64,000 nt of DNA from Pelobates cultripes. Taxonomy: Eukaryota; Chordata; Amphibia; Anura; Pelobatidae. The notes under the pieces are model-generated. The model did no database searches. It was not told where the DNA came from and saw only the letters and a list, made by a program, of their open reading frames with translations. Of the stretch, positions 43,596 through 54,853 are shown piece after piece; position 1 is the stretch's first letter; each line of letters starts with the position of its first letter. Made by a program: the position numbers and the translations under genes. The stretch covers positions 25,112,386 to 25,176,385 of the forward strand of contig OW240921.1 of assembly GCA_933207985.1 (NCBI GenBank), given 5' to 3'.

Positions 43596-44392
43596 AAGGG
43601 GTAGGCAACCTTTTAGCAGCACTGTGCCGATATAGGATTGAGATGTCCCGTAGCGTGCCGATCCTATTTTTTTAAATTGAGGTGTGTATGCTGCTTGTGT
43701 TATTTTTACTGTAATTGCTTTGTATCGTTGTATTTGTGCGTATATGAGCTATTATATTGTATATGTTCATGAGTAGTTTATGGTATTGTGTATGATACCT
43801 ATGAATGTGGGCTGTGTATGGGGGCTGCTTGTGGAATTGTGTGTGTGGATGGATATGTCACATTGTATGTTTGGTAGTGTGTGTATGTGTGGGGGTTCTT
43901 TGGGGTATTGCATGTGAGAGGCAGCATGTGGGGTTGTGTGCGTGTATGTGGATTGTTAGCGGGTTACGTTTGAGCGGATTGTGTGTATGTTTGTTTGTGG
44001 GCTGTTTGTGTTATTTGTGTGATGGGAGGGTTATTGTGCCTTTCTGTGTATATCTAGCAGTGCTGGTGGCTTCCCTGGGTTCCAGTGGGGACCAGGCTGG
44101 CCAGGTACAGATCAAGGACAGGAGCTGCAACAGCAGCTGCGGGCTGCTCTACTCCAGTGTGGATACCCATTCACAAGTGCTGGGAGGAAGTGATCTGAGA
44201 TCGCTTCCTCTATGTGCTGCAATGCATAAATTGAGGATTGTCCTTCACTACCTCTTCGTATTAGCAGATATCTGAAATTTTACTGGGACTCCTGATAGGC
44301 CAGAGCCTGTTTGGCTCTAGCAGCCTTGAGTGCCGTGCAAAGACACCTTGAGTGCCGTGCGTGGCACTAGTGCCGTAGGTTGCCTACCCCTG
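43596..44392. mobile_element. hAT-type element, 797 bp, with 8-bp TSD
   Basis: The ends are AAGGGGTAGGCAACCTTTTAG and GTAGGTTGCCTACCCCTG (typical CAGGGGTnGGCAACC termini; the first C is mutated). The octamers CACTAGGA (43588-43595) and CCCTAGGA (44393-44400) differ at one base. A GT-rich stretch fills 43680-44040. The open frame at 43805-44275 is low complexity and shows no transposase motif. Confidence 0.85.
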
Positions 44393-44621
44393 CCCTAGGA
44401 CTTAGAGGATTTTATTTCCTGACTCAGTGGACTGAACTACACATATTTAGGTTTCTCACTTGGCGGTTTTGTGATGAAATTTGCAGTTCTCTTGTCAATT
44501 CTCTTAGTCCACAGTGTCCAATTTGGAGATTAAAAATGGGAATTGTGTTAATAGACACCTAAGACACCAGGTTTTGGATCCGCCTACGACATCCAGTTTT
44601 GGATTATAGATCATGCTAGAC

Positions 44622-45070
44622 ATATGCAATTCGTTTTGTTAAGAAAGTACATTCGGATTAATTTCGTGAAATTCAGACATTCGGATGCTTATGAATGTCC
44701 AAAGGCTGTCTTTTAGTTTCAAAATATTTTCCCGTTAAGTCTGTTTATGCAGCCCTGACTACCACTCCCATGGCTGTGACTCACACAGCCTCTATGAAAG
44801 AAAAGTTTAATTTAAAATCAGATCTTACAGTACAGTGTGTTTACTTTAGAAGTTTTTATCTCCTGCCCTGCTAATTAAACTTTAATCGCACACATGAGGG
44901 TCCTGTAGGCTCTAGCAGTCTATTAGCAGAGCAGGACATTAGAAATTCTAAATTAAACACACTGTGCAATAAGGGAAGCTAAAATGTTTTTTTTCTTTTT
45001 CAGTAATTGTGTAGGGAGGCTGTGAGTCAAAGCCAGAGGAGGTTTAAAGTGAACCTGTTATGGAAAAATT
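44622..45070. repeat. Fragments of a hAT end and a T2-like MITE
   Basis: TAGACATATGCAATTCG with AATTCAGACATTCGGATGC (44622-44700) matches the end of the hAT element at 38558. The part from about 44735 to 45070 matches the interior of the T2-like MITE at 1756 (TTTATGCAGCCCTGACT, CACACATGAGGGTCCTG, TAGGGAGGCTGTGAGTC). Confidence 0.55.
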
Positions 45071-46805
45071 TACTTACCTGAAAATATTCCCATACACATT
45101 AAATATACCATATATCACAAAGATACATGGTTTATTCAATGTAAAATAGAAAGATTTACCCACTTTTACTCAGTTGTAGAGGTCTTTTCTTTTAAAGACA
45201 TTTGCCTGAAACAGAATGTGCTGATTTCCCTTGCATTCGTATGCTGTGTGAAATCCTCAGTAAAGTACAATGACTATAGGATTCTAGACTGTTATCTGAT
45301 CTGTGTCTGTCTGTAAGTGCTGTGTAATCATATCTGCCAGCCACGTTGACAGGTGTCTAATCTGACATTCGGACTTGTCAGACCTATTGGGAGCTGTGTC
45401 ATCTGCCTGGGAAAACGACTGCTGTGTCATCTGCCCCGCTAGTTCCAGGACATTTGTCACTCACCACCAAATTTTACATTACCTGAACTAACTCCCAGCA
45501 GTATGTTGAGCATATTACAAACCCTCAAACGTCCTCCCATCTGTCCATTGTGGAGGTCTAGATGATTAGTTGGGGTAAAAATCATTGAGATAAGTTGGTA
45601 TAGAAATAGTCCCAATATGAACATTTGTGCCGATGATCAAGTTCACTGTATTCCTAGACTTCTGTGATTTGCAGCATGTTAACTAAAGACCCATATTAAT
45701 CACATTGCAGCGAAGTTTGATCTCAGTTCAACTTAATAACATTAGCAAAGCTATTAATCTCTCCATATGTGTTCACTGGACACCATTCTCTGAAGATGAT
45801 GTTTAAAGGGCCCCCGACTGAATGCAGGAGAGACAAATGTATCGCTTAAAGCATCGGTTTAAACCTTTATGGAAGAATGATGACTCTAACATCTAGCCTT
45901 GAACACTAAATATTATTAAACTATCATGATAATAATTACTTTTTTTAAAATAACTAAATTAATTTATCCTACATAAATCTCAGTTAGTAACGTTTTCCTG
46001 GCCAGAACATTTAGTTAGTTTGCTTTTAAATAGGAAAACATTGCATGTGTCACTATTCCAAAAATATAAAATATTACCTTGTTTTTGTGTTTTTTTTCTT
46101 TTTATTATTGTGCAGATCTGCAAACTCCAACTCCATGATCTAGTAAAGTTTGTTCAGCCAAGTTCAGCATTAGTCCCAGATTTGTGGCACCTTAAACTGG
46201 TACAAATCCGGTATATGTAGTTTCTCCCATTGCTCGGAATTGTGATGTTTTGCAGGGAATATCACGAAAAGACCCACTAAGAAGTTATGTAAATTATCTG
46301 ATGTGATGCTAATTTATACAGAACCCCTAACCCTAAGTTGTATAAATTATTTTGTTCTAGATGTGGTCCTCTTTTGTATCTGTCCTGTGTCGTGTCTGGT
46401 TGACCAGTCAGTGCTTCCATCATCGTTATATCTCCAAAAAAGATGGCATCTCTTATAAAGCGGCGCTAAATACATTAGCGTCAGTTCCTCGTGCTGTTTA
46501 TTCTGCTCTTCCCCAGCTGATGTTATTTATTACTTTTTAATAGCTGGTTGAAGTTGGTGATTTTTCCCCCCGGAAGGAATAGAACCCACAGCTGACTCCC
46601 AGCTTATATGTTTTGCTCCAACACTGCCGTTATTATATTATTGGGCTTCTAGCATGTAAATAGTTTGATTTTTTTTTACTTTTACCTTTTTACCATTTCC
46701 TGTTCTTTTCTTTTTTACCAGATACAATGTTGAAGCAATAACACCTTTCCAGTGTTTTTTTTCTTCGAATTTTTGTAGTTTGGCAAAACAAAAAAAAAAA
46801 GACAA
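45071..46805. other. Non-coding stretch, no supported gene
   Basis: No exon, RNA gene or transposon end was recognised. Short open frames have no domains. Confidence 0.45.
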
Positions 46806-47149
46806 TATACCTTATGATAACAAAAAACAGAGAGTGGAGTCAGCGCTAATATATCAGAAAGAGATACAAAGGGCAGCAATCCCAAACAAGGACTCCCTCA
46901 AGTATCCTTGAGATAAATACGGAAACTAAACAAACAGAAGGATGGGACTGCGCCAATAAACAAAATTTAAAAAGTCCTAATTAGGGTATTGAAATAAAGT
47001 CCAATGTAATGAAACTTGGTCTTATGTTGGTCTCTGAAGTTGTGGAATTTTGCTCCTTACTGATATATGGAGGAGGGCGATGGATGATGAAATGGTAGAG
47101 AATGATCCAAAAGGTATCCAAATAAAAAAGAAGAGATAATACTCACTTT

Positions 47150-47640
47150 TAGTAGAGCTTAATCCAGCTCTGGTATGAATAGCTTGCAGCGGTATTATCC
47201 CCGTTTGTAGGATATACAGTGAGCTTCCTCTTCAGTGTAGTGACAGGCAACCAGGGGGAAGATAAAACAAAAAGTAGTGATAGTGCAGTATGTCCCAAAA
47301 GTGGATAAAAAGTATTAAAATATAATAGATACACTCACATTTAATAGAGCTTATACTAGCTCTAGTATAGTAGGCATGCAACGGTATGATCCCCGCCTCT
47401 GGGATATGTGGTGAGCGTTCTTTAAAATAGTTCTTAAAGATGGTAACAGGAGCTCAGAGAGAAGATAATAAAACAGCAATAGTGCTCTCAGTAAAATAAT
47501 GCTGGTATATAAAATATAATAAAATATACTCACAATGTATAGGGCAGGCTAACTGCTCTATGGTATAGGCACGGGTGGTATGATCCCCACCTCGGGATTC
47601 TTTGGAGTATAGGAGACAATAGATAAAAAGCCAGGTAGTT
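47150..47640 (-). repeat. Three tandem hairpin modules in the PLE 3' region
   Basis: Modules of about 190 bases begin near 47150, 47341 and 47538. Each holds an AGAGC..GCTCT-type hairpin, then a word like GGTATGATCCCC and, in the first two, an ACTCACA join. The palindromic PLE at 56455-58226 has two such modules per arm. They may be structured RNA signals; no function is established by sequence. Confidence 0.65.
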
Positions 47641-47728
47641 AAAAAATAAAAATAAATAAAAGATAATGGTGCAAAAGAATAAAATGACCAAAATCTATTT
47701 ATTAACAGTGATTAAAAAACAGTACAAT

Positions 47729-47768
47729 ATCCAAAAGCATTTCACCAATATAGGCTTTATCAATGGAT
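47729..47768 (-). ncRNA. Hammerhead ribozyme-like motif of the PLE
   Basis: Read on the - strand: helix I arm ATCCA (47733-47729) is the complement of TGGAT and pairs with 47768-47764. Core heptamer TTGATAA (47763-47757), A, helix II AGCC..GGT-type hairpin (47755-47744) and GAAA (47743-47740) follow, then six bases TGCTTT before the second helix I strand. The layout is that of a type I hammerhead with a very short helix III. Core C3 and G8 are U and A. The junction before helix I reads TTT, not the preferred GUC. Activity is possible but unproven. Confidence 0.5.
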
Positions 47769-48499
47769 TAAAAACATGTCAACCAGGCTAGTTAGGGTTT
47801 ATATAGGTTTAGAACAACTTTGAAAATTGCGCCAATCACAGAGCAGATTATAATTACTCACATAAAACAGCAAAAAAACATTTTAGATACATAAATATAG
47901 CTAATAGGATTTAAAATATATAATTATAGTATAAAAACGAGGTGTATGTAAAGAAATAATATTGCTATTTCCTGAATCATGTGACGCGCGTCATAAGTGC
48001 AACGTCACTTCCGGTCGCTCGGTATGCTGGGGCATGTAGTTGTATCTTAAACTACATGCCCAAGCTTTCTACCGAGGGAATTTCAGAGCCATATGGTAGG
48101 CTCAAAAGAGGGGAGTGGCCGTGGACCGCAGGGGAGAGGGAGGGAGAGGAAGGGAAATAGCCGAAAAACGGCTAGGTAAAGGGAAAATAAGGGCACGGCG
48201 GCCATCTTGGTAGGGGAATGGTCTCCATTAAGCTATGTGAAAAACATAGCGGCGGCCATATTGGAGGTGGCAAGAAACATATATGCTGTAAATTAATATT
48301 TATACATAAAAAAAAAAAGGGGGAAACAGTAATAGGAACATATTAATAATTAAAAAGGACTTGTAGCCTAAAACTTATAATGGAGTGAGGTATAATACTA
48401 ATCAACAGAAAATTATAAAGGAAATAAAATTGGTATAAAAGTATATAAAAAATATATATATAAAAGTAGCAGACAGTAATGAATGATAAAAATACAATA

Positions 48500-49600
48500 T
48501 TATATAAAATTAAATAAATCAAAATCAGCATTTAAACCATTTGGAGTTAGGGTTTTTAACTTAAAAACCCATTCCATTTCACATTTTCCCAGAATATTTT
48601 TTATATTACCTCCTCTCCATGGAATAATGCATTTTTTTATATTAATACATCTTAAATGGCCTGGATTGTTGTTATGGATAGAAAAATGTTTGGATACGGT
48701 GTGGTTTTGGTATCCATTTGTAATGTTACGACAGTGTTCGCCTAATCTTGTTTTTAGGCTCCCAGTGGTCATGCCAACATACTGCCAACCACATGGGCAT
48801 TCCAGGAGATAAATTACATTCTTAGATGCACAAGTGATAAAATCTTTAATATTATATATTTTGTTGGTTTTATTTGATTTAAATTGTGTGGTTTTTGATT
48901 TAGTGGATTGGTTGGTGCATTTACAAACCTTACATCGTTTGCACTTAAAGAACCCTTTGGTATTGGGTAAGAGGCGGGATTGGGGTTTTACAACATCCTC
49001 CCTAGTGAAGTTGGAAGTTAAGATTGATTTGAAGCTGGGGTCTCCCCTAAATACAATATTAGGTCTTTCTGGTATAATTTCTTTTAAAATATCATCTTGT
49101 TTAAGCAAATGCCAATGTTTCTTTATTATTTTTTTAAGATGATTACTTTTATTGTTAAAATTAAATATGATGGGGAGACTGGGGTGGTTGTTGGAATTTT
49201 TTTCTTGATAGTTTAAAAGTTCTGTTCATTCTTTAGTTCTAATAACATCTATAGTATTGTTAAGGGTATCCAACGGGTAATTTTTTTCCTTGAATTTGTC
49301 TCTTAAAAACTCTTCTTGCTAATTAAAATATTCTATCTGAGAGCAGTTTCTCCTTAATCTTAAAAATTGACTTTTTGGTGCACTTTCCAGCCAAGGCTTA
49401 TAATGGCAACTCGACCGGTCAATGGCTGTGTTTGTGCAAACCTTTTTAAAAAAGGTTTTGGTATTTAAAATACCATCTTTGATAAAAATGTCTAAATCTA
49501 AAAAATTAATAGTAGTTTTGCTATATTCGCAGGTTAAAATAATTCCTCTGTCATTAGTGTTAAGATGGTAGATAACTGAATTGAGTAGGTCCTTTTATTG
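48500..49600 (-). pseudogene. PLE reverse transcriptase (C-terminal part) and GIY-YIG endonuclease, broken
   Basis: PLE proteins copy their RNA and use a GIY-YIG nuclease to open target DNA. Upstream (49600-49110) the frame encodes the end of the reverse transcriptase: INFLDLDIFI and SQFLRLRRNCS are typical PLE words. Two in-frame stops interrupt it, near 49325 and 49225. The part 49108-48500 is open: a Cys-rich knuckle CKRCKVCKC, then the nuclease with VIYLLECPCG, YVGMT, LKTRLGEH and SKHFSIHNN. The first Tyr, the YVG Tyr, the Arg and the His expected in the fold are present. The polymerase palm with its catalytic Asp pair is missing by truncation, so the element cannot move by itself. Confidence 0.88.
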
Positions 49601-49904
49601 GTGCAGTCCCATCCTTCTGTTTGTTATACCTTATGATAAGCTTTAAAACGAAAGCAGCTACAATCAATGTGGGCTAGATTTTATAAATATATCAATGGTG
49701 CCAATGCTGTTAATGATTTCAAACTTCTGTGGCAATACTGTCAAAAATAGCTAAGCCACTTTTGGATTGAATTATACAGAAAACCGGACAAAGTCCAGAA
49801 ACCATTATCGAATTAAAACACGCATTGGATTGCACTTGAGGTCTGGATCAAACTTTGTTAAAGATTGCATTCCTGACCATTTAGCTATATCAACTTTGGA
49901 GCTG

Positions 49905-49975
49905 ATCGAGCAACTCATTGTACAGCGATACGGAATCTGATGGCGCTATATAAATAATAAAATAATAATAACCAT
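49905..49975 (-). repeat. SINE-like repeat tail
   Basis: ACGGAATCTGATGGCGCTAT followed by AAATAATAAAATAATAATAA is the third copy of the repeat described at 274. Confidence 0.5.
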
Positions 49976-50529
49976 CCAAATCAATAAATTAGTTTCCTTA
50001 GGGGTGAATAGTTGCCTCATGTTGGATTTCCTCTTCGTCTTCAGCACCTGGGCTTCTCTTGGTCAGTTTCTAACACAATCACAATCCAAAAATGTCTTAA
50101 CTACATAATTACAAGATAGACATGCGTCCATCACGTTCAGCCCTTCGCACATTTGTTTTTGCTGTTGATCCAAAAGAAGACTAAATACCCAGTTTAAAGC
50201 AGTTTCCAATTTTGCAACAAACTAGGAAGAAAATGCTGATTGGCCCCAGAATGGGATCAAGAAGCTATTACCCCATAAATTAAAAAAATAATATCTGTGA
50301 ATATTATAGTATTTATACTGTAAAAAAATTTTTCCTTTGCTTTATACAAAATCTCCTTTATTTCAGTCTAAATGCTTGACCTTGTATCCTATGTATAGCC
50401 TTGTTTATGAATTGATTTCCAGACAATGGTTTGTATTGACCCCTCTGAGGCACATTTAGAACTAAAATGTGCTATACCATATCATATCATTAGTAATTTT
50501 GTGTTAAATCCATTTTTATTGAAATCCAT

Positions 50530-50945
50530 TTTGGAAACAGTGTTCCCACGCAGAGGATGTAGTACATACTCGGTGAACAGTATATGAAACAGTAACGGTA
50601 TAGCAATGGTACAGTGACTTTTGCCTGCGCAGAGGCGAATTATGTGTTATATCTGTTGTTATTGTATTTAACAAGGTAAACAGGTTTCCCACGCAGGGGA
50701 AATATCGTATATGGTGCAGTGAGTTTAGGACATGGTTTCAGCTTTTGTGTTAAATCCGTTGTTATTGAGCAAGAAACAGTGTTCCCACGCAGAGGAGGTA
50801 ATCCATGTTTAGCAAGCAGTATAGGGTGCATTATTGGTATAGATTTGGTACATCGGTATTTGCCTGCACAGAGGCATAGTATATTCTAAATCAGTAGTTG
50901 TTGAGGTTGACATGTTAACTTTTTTCCCTCGCGGAGGAGTTCAGG
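50530..50945 (-). repeat. Tandem motif array in the LINE 3' UTR
   Basis: The phrases TTCCCACGCAGAGGA and TGCCTGCGCAGAGGCG alternate at least six times at intervals of about 60-110 bases. The second LINE derivative has the same kind of repeats at 54925-55165, showing that this is a family feature of the 3' UTR. Confidence 0.7.
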
Positions 50946-51535
50946 TATACCTTGCATATAATATACAATACTGGCTTAGCTGATGTTTAGGTTCGCTCTA
51001 GATGATTATTTTCCCATTTGCTTCGTCTCTCCACCCCCCTTCCCCTCCCTCCATGCTGGATCAGCGTATTGACCATGTTGAGCGGGGATCTGCTTTTCAT
51101 GTAGTGGTGTAGCTGTCTATTGTGTTAGTATGCTTGAGTTGGTACGTGTGTTTAGGGTCGGATTAACATAGGGGCTGATGGAGCTGCAGCTCCAGGCCCA
51201 TGCCCATGAAATAGGCTCATTTAAAAAAACACAAAAAAACCCACCTGACTGGTATTTTACTGGCAGGGCTGGTATTTGAGGCTGCCTGGCTGTGCCGGTA
51301 TTGCAGTAATACCGGCAATACAAATGGAGATGTTTTTCTTAGTATAAACGGAGATTACTCTGCAATACCAGCACCGGCCAGTAGGGGTTTGTGGAGATAG
51401 GCAGGGATAGGAAGTTACAGCATATCCCTGCCTCCCTCTACTTACTGATCCGTGGGGGAGCAGCTACACAGCACAGAGAGTCCAGACAGCAGCTCCCAGC
51501 CTGCAAGGACAGACTACAGCTTAAGTAAGTGAGGG

Positions 51536-52190
51536 ATGGGTGGAAAGGCAGCAGGGAGACATAGGGACACTGAAACACCAGGGGACACTGGGAAACATGG
51601 AGACACTGTGAGACATGGGGACATTTGGAGACACTGGGACATTGGAACACGGAGACACTAGGGACACAGTGTCTCCATGTCTCCCAGTGTCCCCATGTCT
51701 CCCAGCCAGTGTCCCTAGTTTCTAAGTGTCCCCATGTCTCCCACCCAGTTTCCATAGTGTCTCAGTGTCCCTATGTCTCCCAGTGTCCCCATATCTCCCA
51801 GTGTCTGTGTCCCCATGTCTCTGTGTCCCTAGTGTCTCAGTGTCCCCAAATGTCTCAGTGTCCCCATGTCTCCCAGTGTTTCCATGTCTCCCAGTGTCCC
51901 CATGTAGGTATCCACAAGTGCCCCCACGTCTCCCAGTGTTCCCAAGTGTCTTAGTGCCCCCATGTCTCCCAGTGTCCCCAAGTGTCTTAGTGTCCTTAGG
52001 TCTCTCATTGTCCCCATGTCTTTCAGTGTCCCCTAGTATCCTAGTGACATGAGGACACACTGAGACTTGGGGACACTGGGAGAAATGGTGACACTGAGAC
52101 ACTAGGCAACTAGGGGACTGGGCGACATGGGGACACTGAGAAACTGGGTGACTTGGGAGACTGAGACATGGAGACACTGGGAGTAATCCA
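51536..52190. repeat. Minisatellite that changes orientation twice
   Basis: Units of about 19-24 bases of the type GTGTCCCCATGTCTCCCA run C-rich from about 51669 to 52050. On both sides (51536-51668 and 52050-52190) the same units run in the opposite, G-rich orientation. The left junction is the inverted repeat GGAGACACT..AGTGTCTCC. Open frames here are repeats, not genes. Confidence 0.9.
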
Positions 52191-52373
52191 TCTATACAGC
52201 AGAATCAAACTGTAAGTAGTTTGTTGGTGATTTTACAGAATTGTCTCTTATGTCACTCCTTGTGATTTACATCATGTGATGTCATGCATACATAATTAAT
52301 TGTACAAATGATTAAGCTCTGTATTTTTTTCCAAGAAAGGTGGCAACCCTAACTACTCTTCACATACTCTTGC

Positions 52374-52925
52374 CTAAAGGAACACGATAGGGTCAGGAAC
52401 ACAATCATGTATTTCTGACCCTCTTATGTTAAACCCACCATCTAGCCCCCCTGGCTCCCTCTTGCCTCCCTAAATATAGCAAAATCTTACTTGACTTCAA
52501 GTCTGCAGCTGCTGGCTCTGCCCCTGTCTGCCTCTGAACTGACTCTGTCTGCTGGCATCATCAGAAGTGGTGGTCTGAGCCAATAACAATGCTTCCCCAT
52601 AGGACTGGCTGAGACTGTCAAGGAGACAGATCAGGGGCATAGCCAGCACAAGTCAAACCTAGCCCTAGCCAATCAATGCATCTCAATGAGGAAAGTTCAG
52701 TGTCTGCATGCAGAAGGTGGACGCTGCACACTAGGCAGTACTGCCCTAGGAAGCACCTCTAGCAGCCATCTAAGGAGTGGCCAGTGGAGTTATCCCTAGG
52801 TTGTAATGTAAGTAATGCATTCTCTCTGAAAAGACAGTGTTTACTGCAAAAAGCCTGATGGGAATAATTCTACTTACCAGAACAAATACAATAAGCAGTA
52901 GTTGTTCTGGTGACTATAGTGTCCC
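52374..52925. mobile_element. TTAA-type MITE (family of 37456) within the hAT element
   Basis: It starts near CTAAAGGAACACGATAGGGT and ends GGTGACTATAGTGTCCC. Interior words match 37456-38041 in order. The terminal TTAA words are mutated or lost. Confidence 0.7.
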
Positions 52926-53337
52926 AAACTTGTTTTCCTGGCACTGTAGGGTCTTTAGCCCCTCCTCTCCCCCCCCACCCTCAGAGTCCCCCTCCCGCTG
53001 GCCTGAAGGGGAAGGAAGGGGTTAATCACTTACCTTTCTCCAGCGCTCCCTCAGCGCTAGGGAAATCTCCTCCCTCTTCCTACGTCAGCGCTGATCTGAA
53101 TGCGCATGCGTGGCAAGAGCCGTGCGCGCATTCAATCATTCCATAGACGTCAGCGTCTTCTCACTGTGATTTTCACAGTGAGAAGAGCGGAAGCGCCTCT
53201 AGCGGCTGTCAGTGAAACAGCCACTAGAGGCTGGATTAACCCTAGTGTAAACATAGCAGTTTCTCTGAAACTGCTATGTTTACAGCTGCAGGGTTAAAAC
53301 TGGAGGGACCTGGCACCCAGACCACTTCATTGGCATG
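52926..53337. mobile_element. TTAA-type MITE (family of 39915), inverted
   Basis: It abuts the previous MITE and runs in the opposite sense to 39915-40405, starting TTGTTTTCCTGGCACTGTAG and ending at CACCCAGACCACTTC. The perfect hairpin TAAACATAGCAGTTTC..GAAACTGCTATGTTTA is retained with loop TCT. Confidence 0.65.
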
Positions 53338-54539
53338 TCCCCTTTCTTCTACACTCACTACATACACATTTTCTCTGTCCCAGACTATATACCTGGAGGT
53401 TCTGCCTGCTAAGTAAGATGCTAAGTAAGATGGTAAGGAGACAAGTGAACATGTGAGTGCTAGGGGGACAGTCCTTAGAAAGCGTGGAGTAGGCGCATCA
53501 TTTGATGCATTTATATCATGCTCAGGGTGCTGTCTGTATAGTATGCCCTTAGTTGGACAGCATGCATGATTGGCAGGCAGCCTCACATGCATTCATGCCA
53601 GGCTGGCCTTCCAATTATTTGGACAGACATTCTCCCTTTTGACAGTTCTGGTTATGTGATTTGCATCAGTGGCCCATCCTTTTACCCTGCCCATTGACTT
53701 TCTGCTTCACTGGACACTGCTGTTGGGGGATATGGATTTACTTGAAAGATTAAAGCATAAATTAGAGAGATATTAGCATAGGGTATGTGTTTTCTTATAG
53801 CTGCATCCTATGAGTTTCCCTCCAGCACCATCTCCATCAGATACATGACGCTTGGGAGGTATGATTGTTTTAGTGTTTTTGGTCGATAAGATTCTGTAAT
53901 TAGGCCCATCATATTTGTCAGCACCAGGCCCACTGGGCTCTTAATCTGGCCCTGGGTGTGTTCGTTTGAGTGATATGGGCATTTATCGAGGTTTGCTGGG
54001 TGCCGTCTGTGGCTGGTCGTCAATCCCTTGGTATTAAGGGGGTTGTACACATGGGTTTAGGTTTGTGGAGTATATCGGGGGTTGGTAGAGATGGAGAGAA
54101 AAGAAAAAAAAAATCTTGCTTAGGCATTGCCCCTGGTCGCTGCCCCAGCCCATAGTGCCCCATGAGTCCTCCCCCCAGAGGCTCCATCTGAGTCCCCTTA
54201 TCTGGTCACATGCTGTTTATGTGTCTGCCAGGTGTTGTACGAACTCATCTGAGGAAATGTGTCTCAGCCAGTAGAACCACCGTTGTGTGTATCTTTCCTT
54301 ATGTTTCGCCGAGGTTGCCTTTAGCTCTTCGAATTTCCTTGTGTCTTCCACTTCCTCCACCCATCGCTTGTGGGTGGGGTATGTGGTTGTCTCCAGTATA
54401 TGGGAATGATTGTCTTCGCGGCGTTGAGGAGCTGCGGGATTACTGATCTTTGATATGCCGGTGTCGTCATAGTGGTGTGATGGAGAAAAAACGGGAATGG
54501 CGTCTGTGGCATGTTTTCATCCGTCACTTCTTTTATCAC

Positions 54540-54853
54540 TCAGCAGATCGTCTCCCAAAATGGCCTAATGAGGGTACAGTCCCACCAGATGTGGGTGAAG
54601 GTTCCTCTCTCCTCTCCGCAGCGCCAGCAGGCGTGAAGGGTGACAGGGGTAATGTACCATCTTGTGAAGACTTTATATGCATATTCTTGCAGTCTCGCAG
54701 ATCCTGCGTTTTTTTGGACGTGGGTAATGGTTTTGTCCCAGTCTGCCTCTATGAGTGTTTTATCGAGGTCTTCGTCCCATTTTCTGATGCAGGGTGGTGC
54801 CAAAAGGTATCAGTTTGTCACCAGTGTAGCGTAAATCAGAGAGATGGCTTTTG
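54540..54853 (-). pseudogene. C-terminal part of the host LINE ORF2
   Basis: The frame encodes KVFTRWYITPVTL and the knuckle CWRCGEE..H.WWDC, the counterpart of the Cys/His motif at 1138-1155 of the intact ORF2 at 32153-35962. It is separated from the rest of ORF2 by the LINE derivative inserted at 54854-58736. The frame upstream of the join is also shifted. Confidence 0.85.

Larger units (their letters stand above)
46821..49624 (-). mobile_element. Penelope-like element (PLE), 2.8 kb, with 15-bp TSD
   Basis: TATACCTTATGATAA is identical at 46806-46820 and 49625-49639. On the - strand the order is: a short inverted piece of the terminal region (49624-49600, mirrored at 46935-46960), a 3' part of the reverse transcriptase, a GIY-YIG domain, a hammerhead-like motif, three related hairpin modules, and a 3' tail with TTAGCGCTG. 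This matches PLE organisation (reverse transcriptase plus GIY-YIG endonuclease). It is 5'-truncated within the reverse transcriptase. Confidence 0.9.
51153..53954. mobile_element. hAT-type element, 2.8 kb, inside the LINE
   Basis: The ends are TAGGGTCGGATTAAC and CTTAATCTGGCCCTG, an inverted pair of the CAGGGCCnGATTAA type. Octamers CGTGTGTT (51145-51152) and GGTGTGTT (53955-53962) differ at one base. No transposase is recognisable. The interior holds a minisatellite and two MITEs that arrived later. Confidence 0.85.

Noticed and set aside
43805..44275. Open frame of 156 codons in the hAT element
   Set aside because: It lies in a GT-rich stretch and lacks the hAT transposase motifs; the element is only 797 bp.
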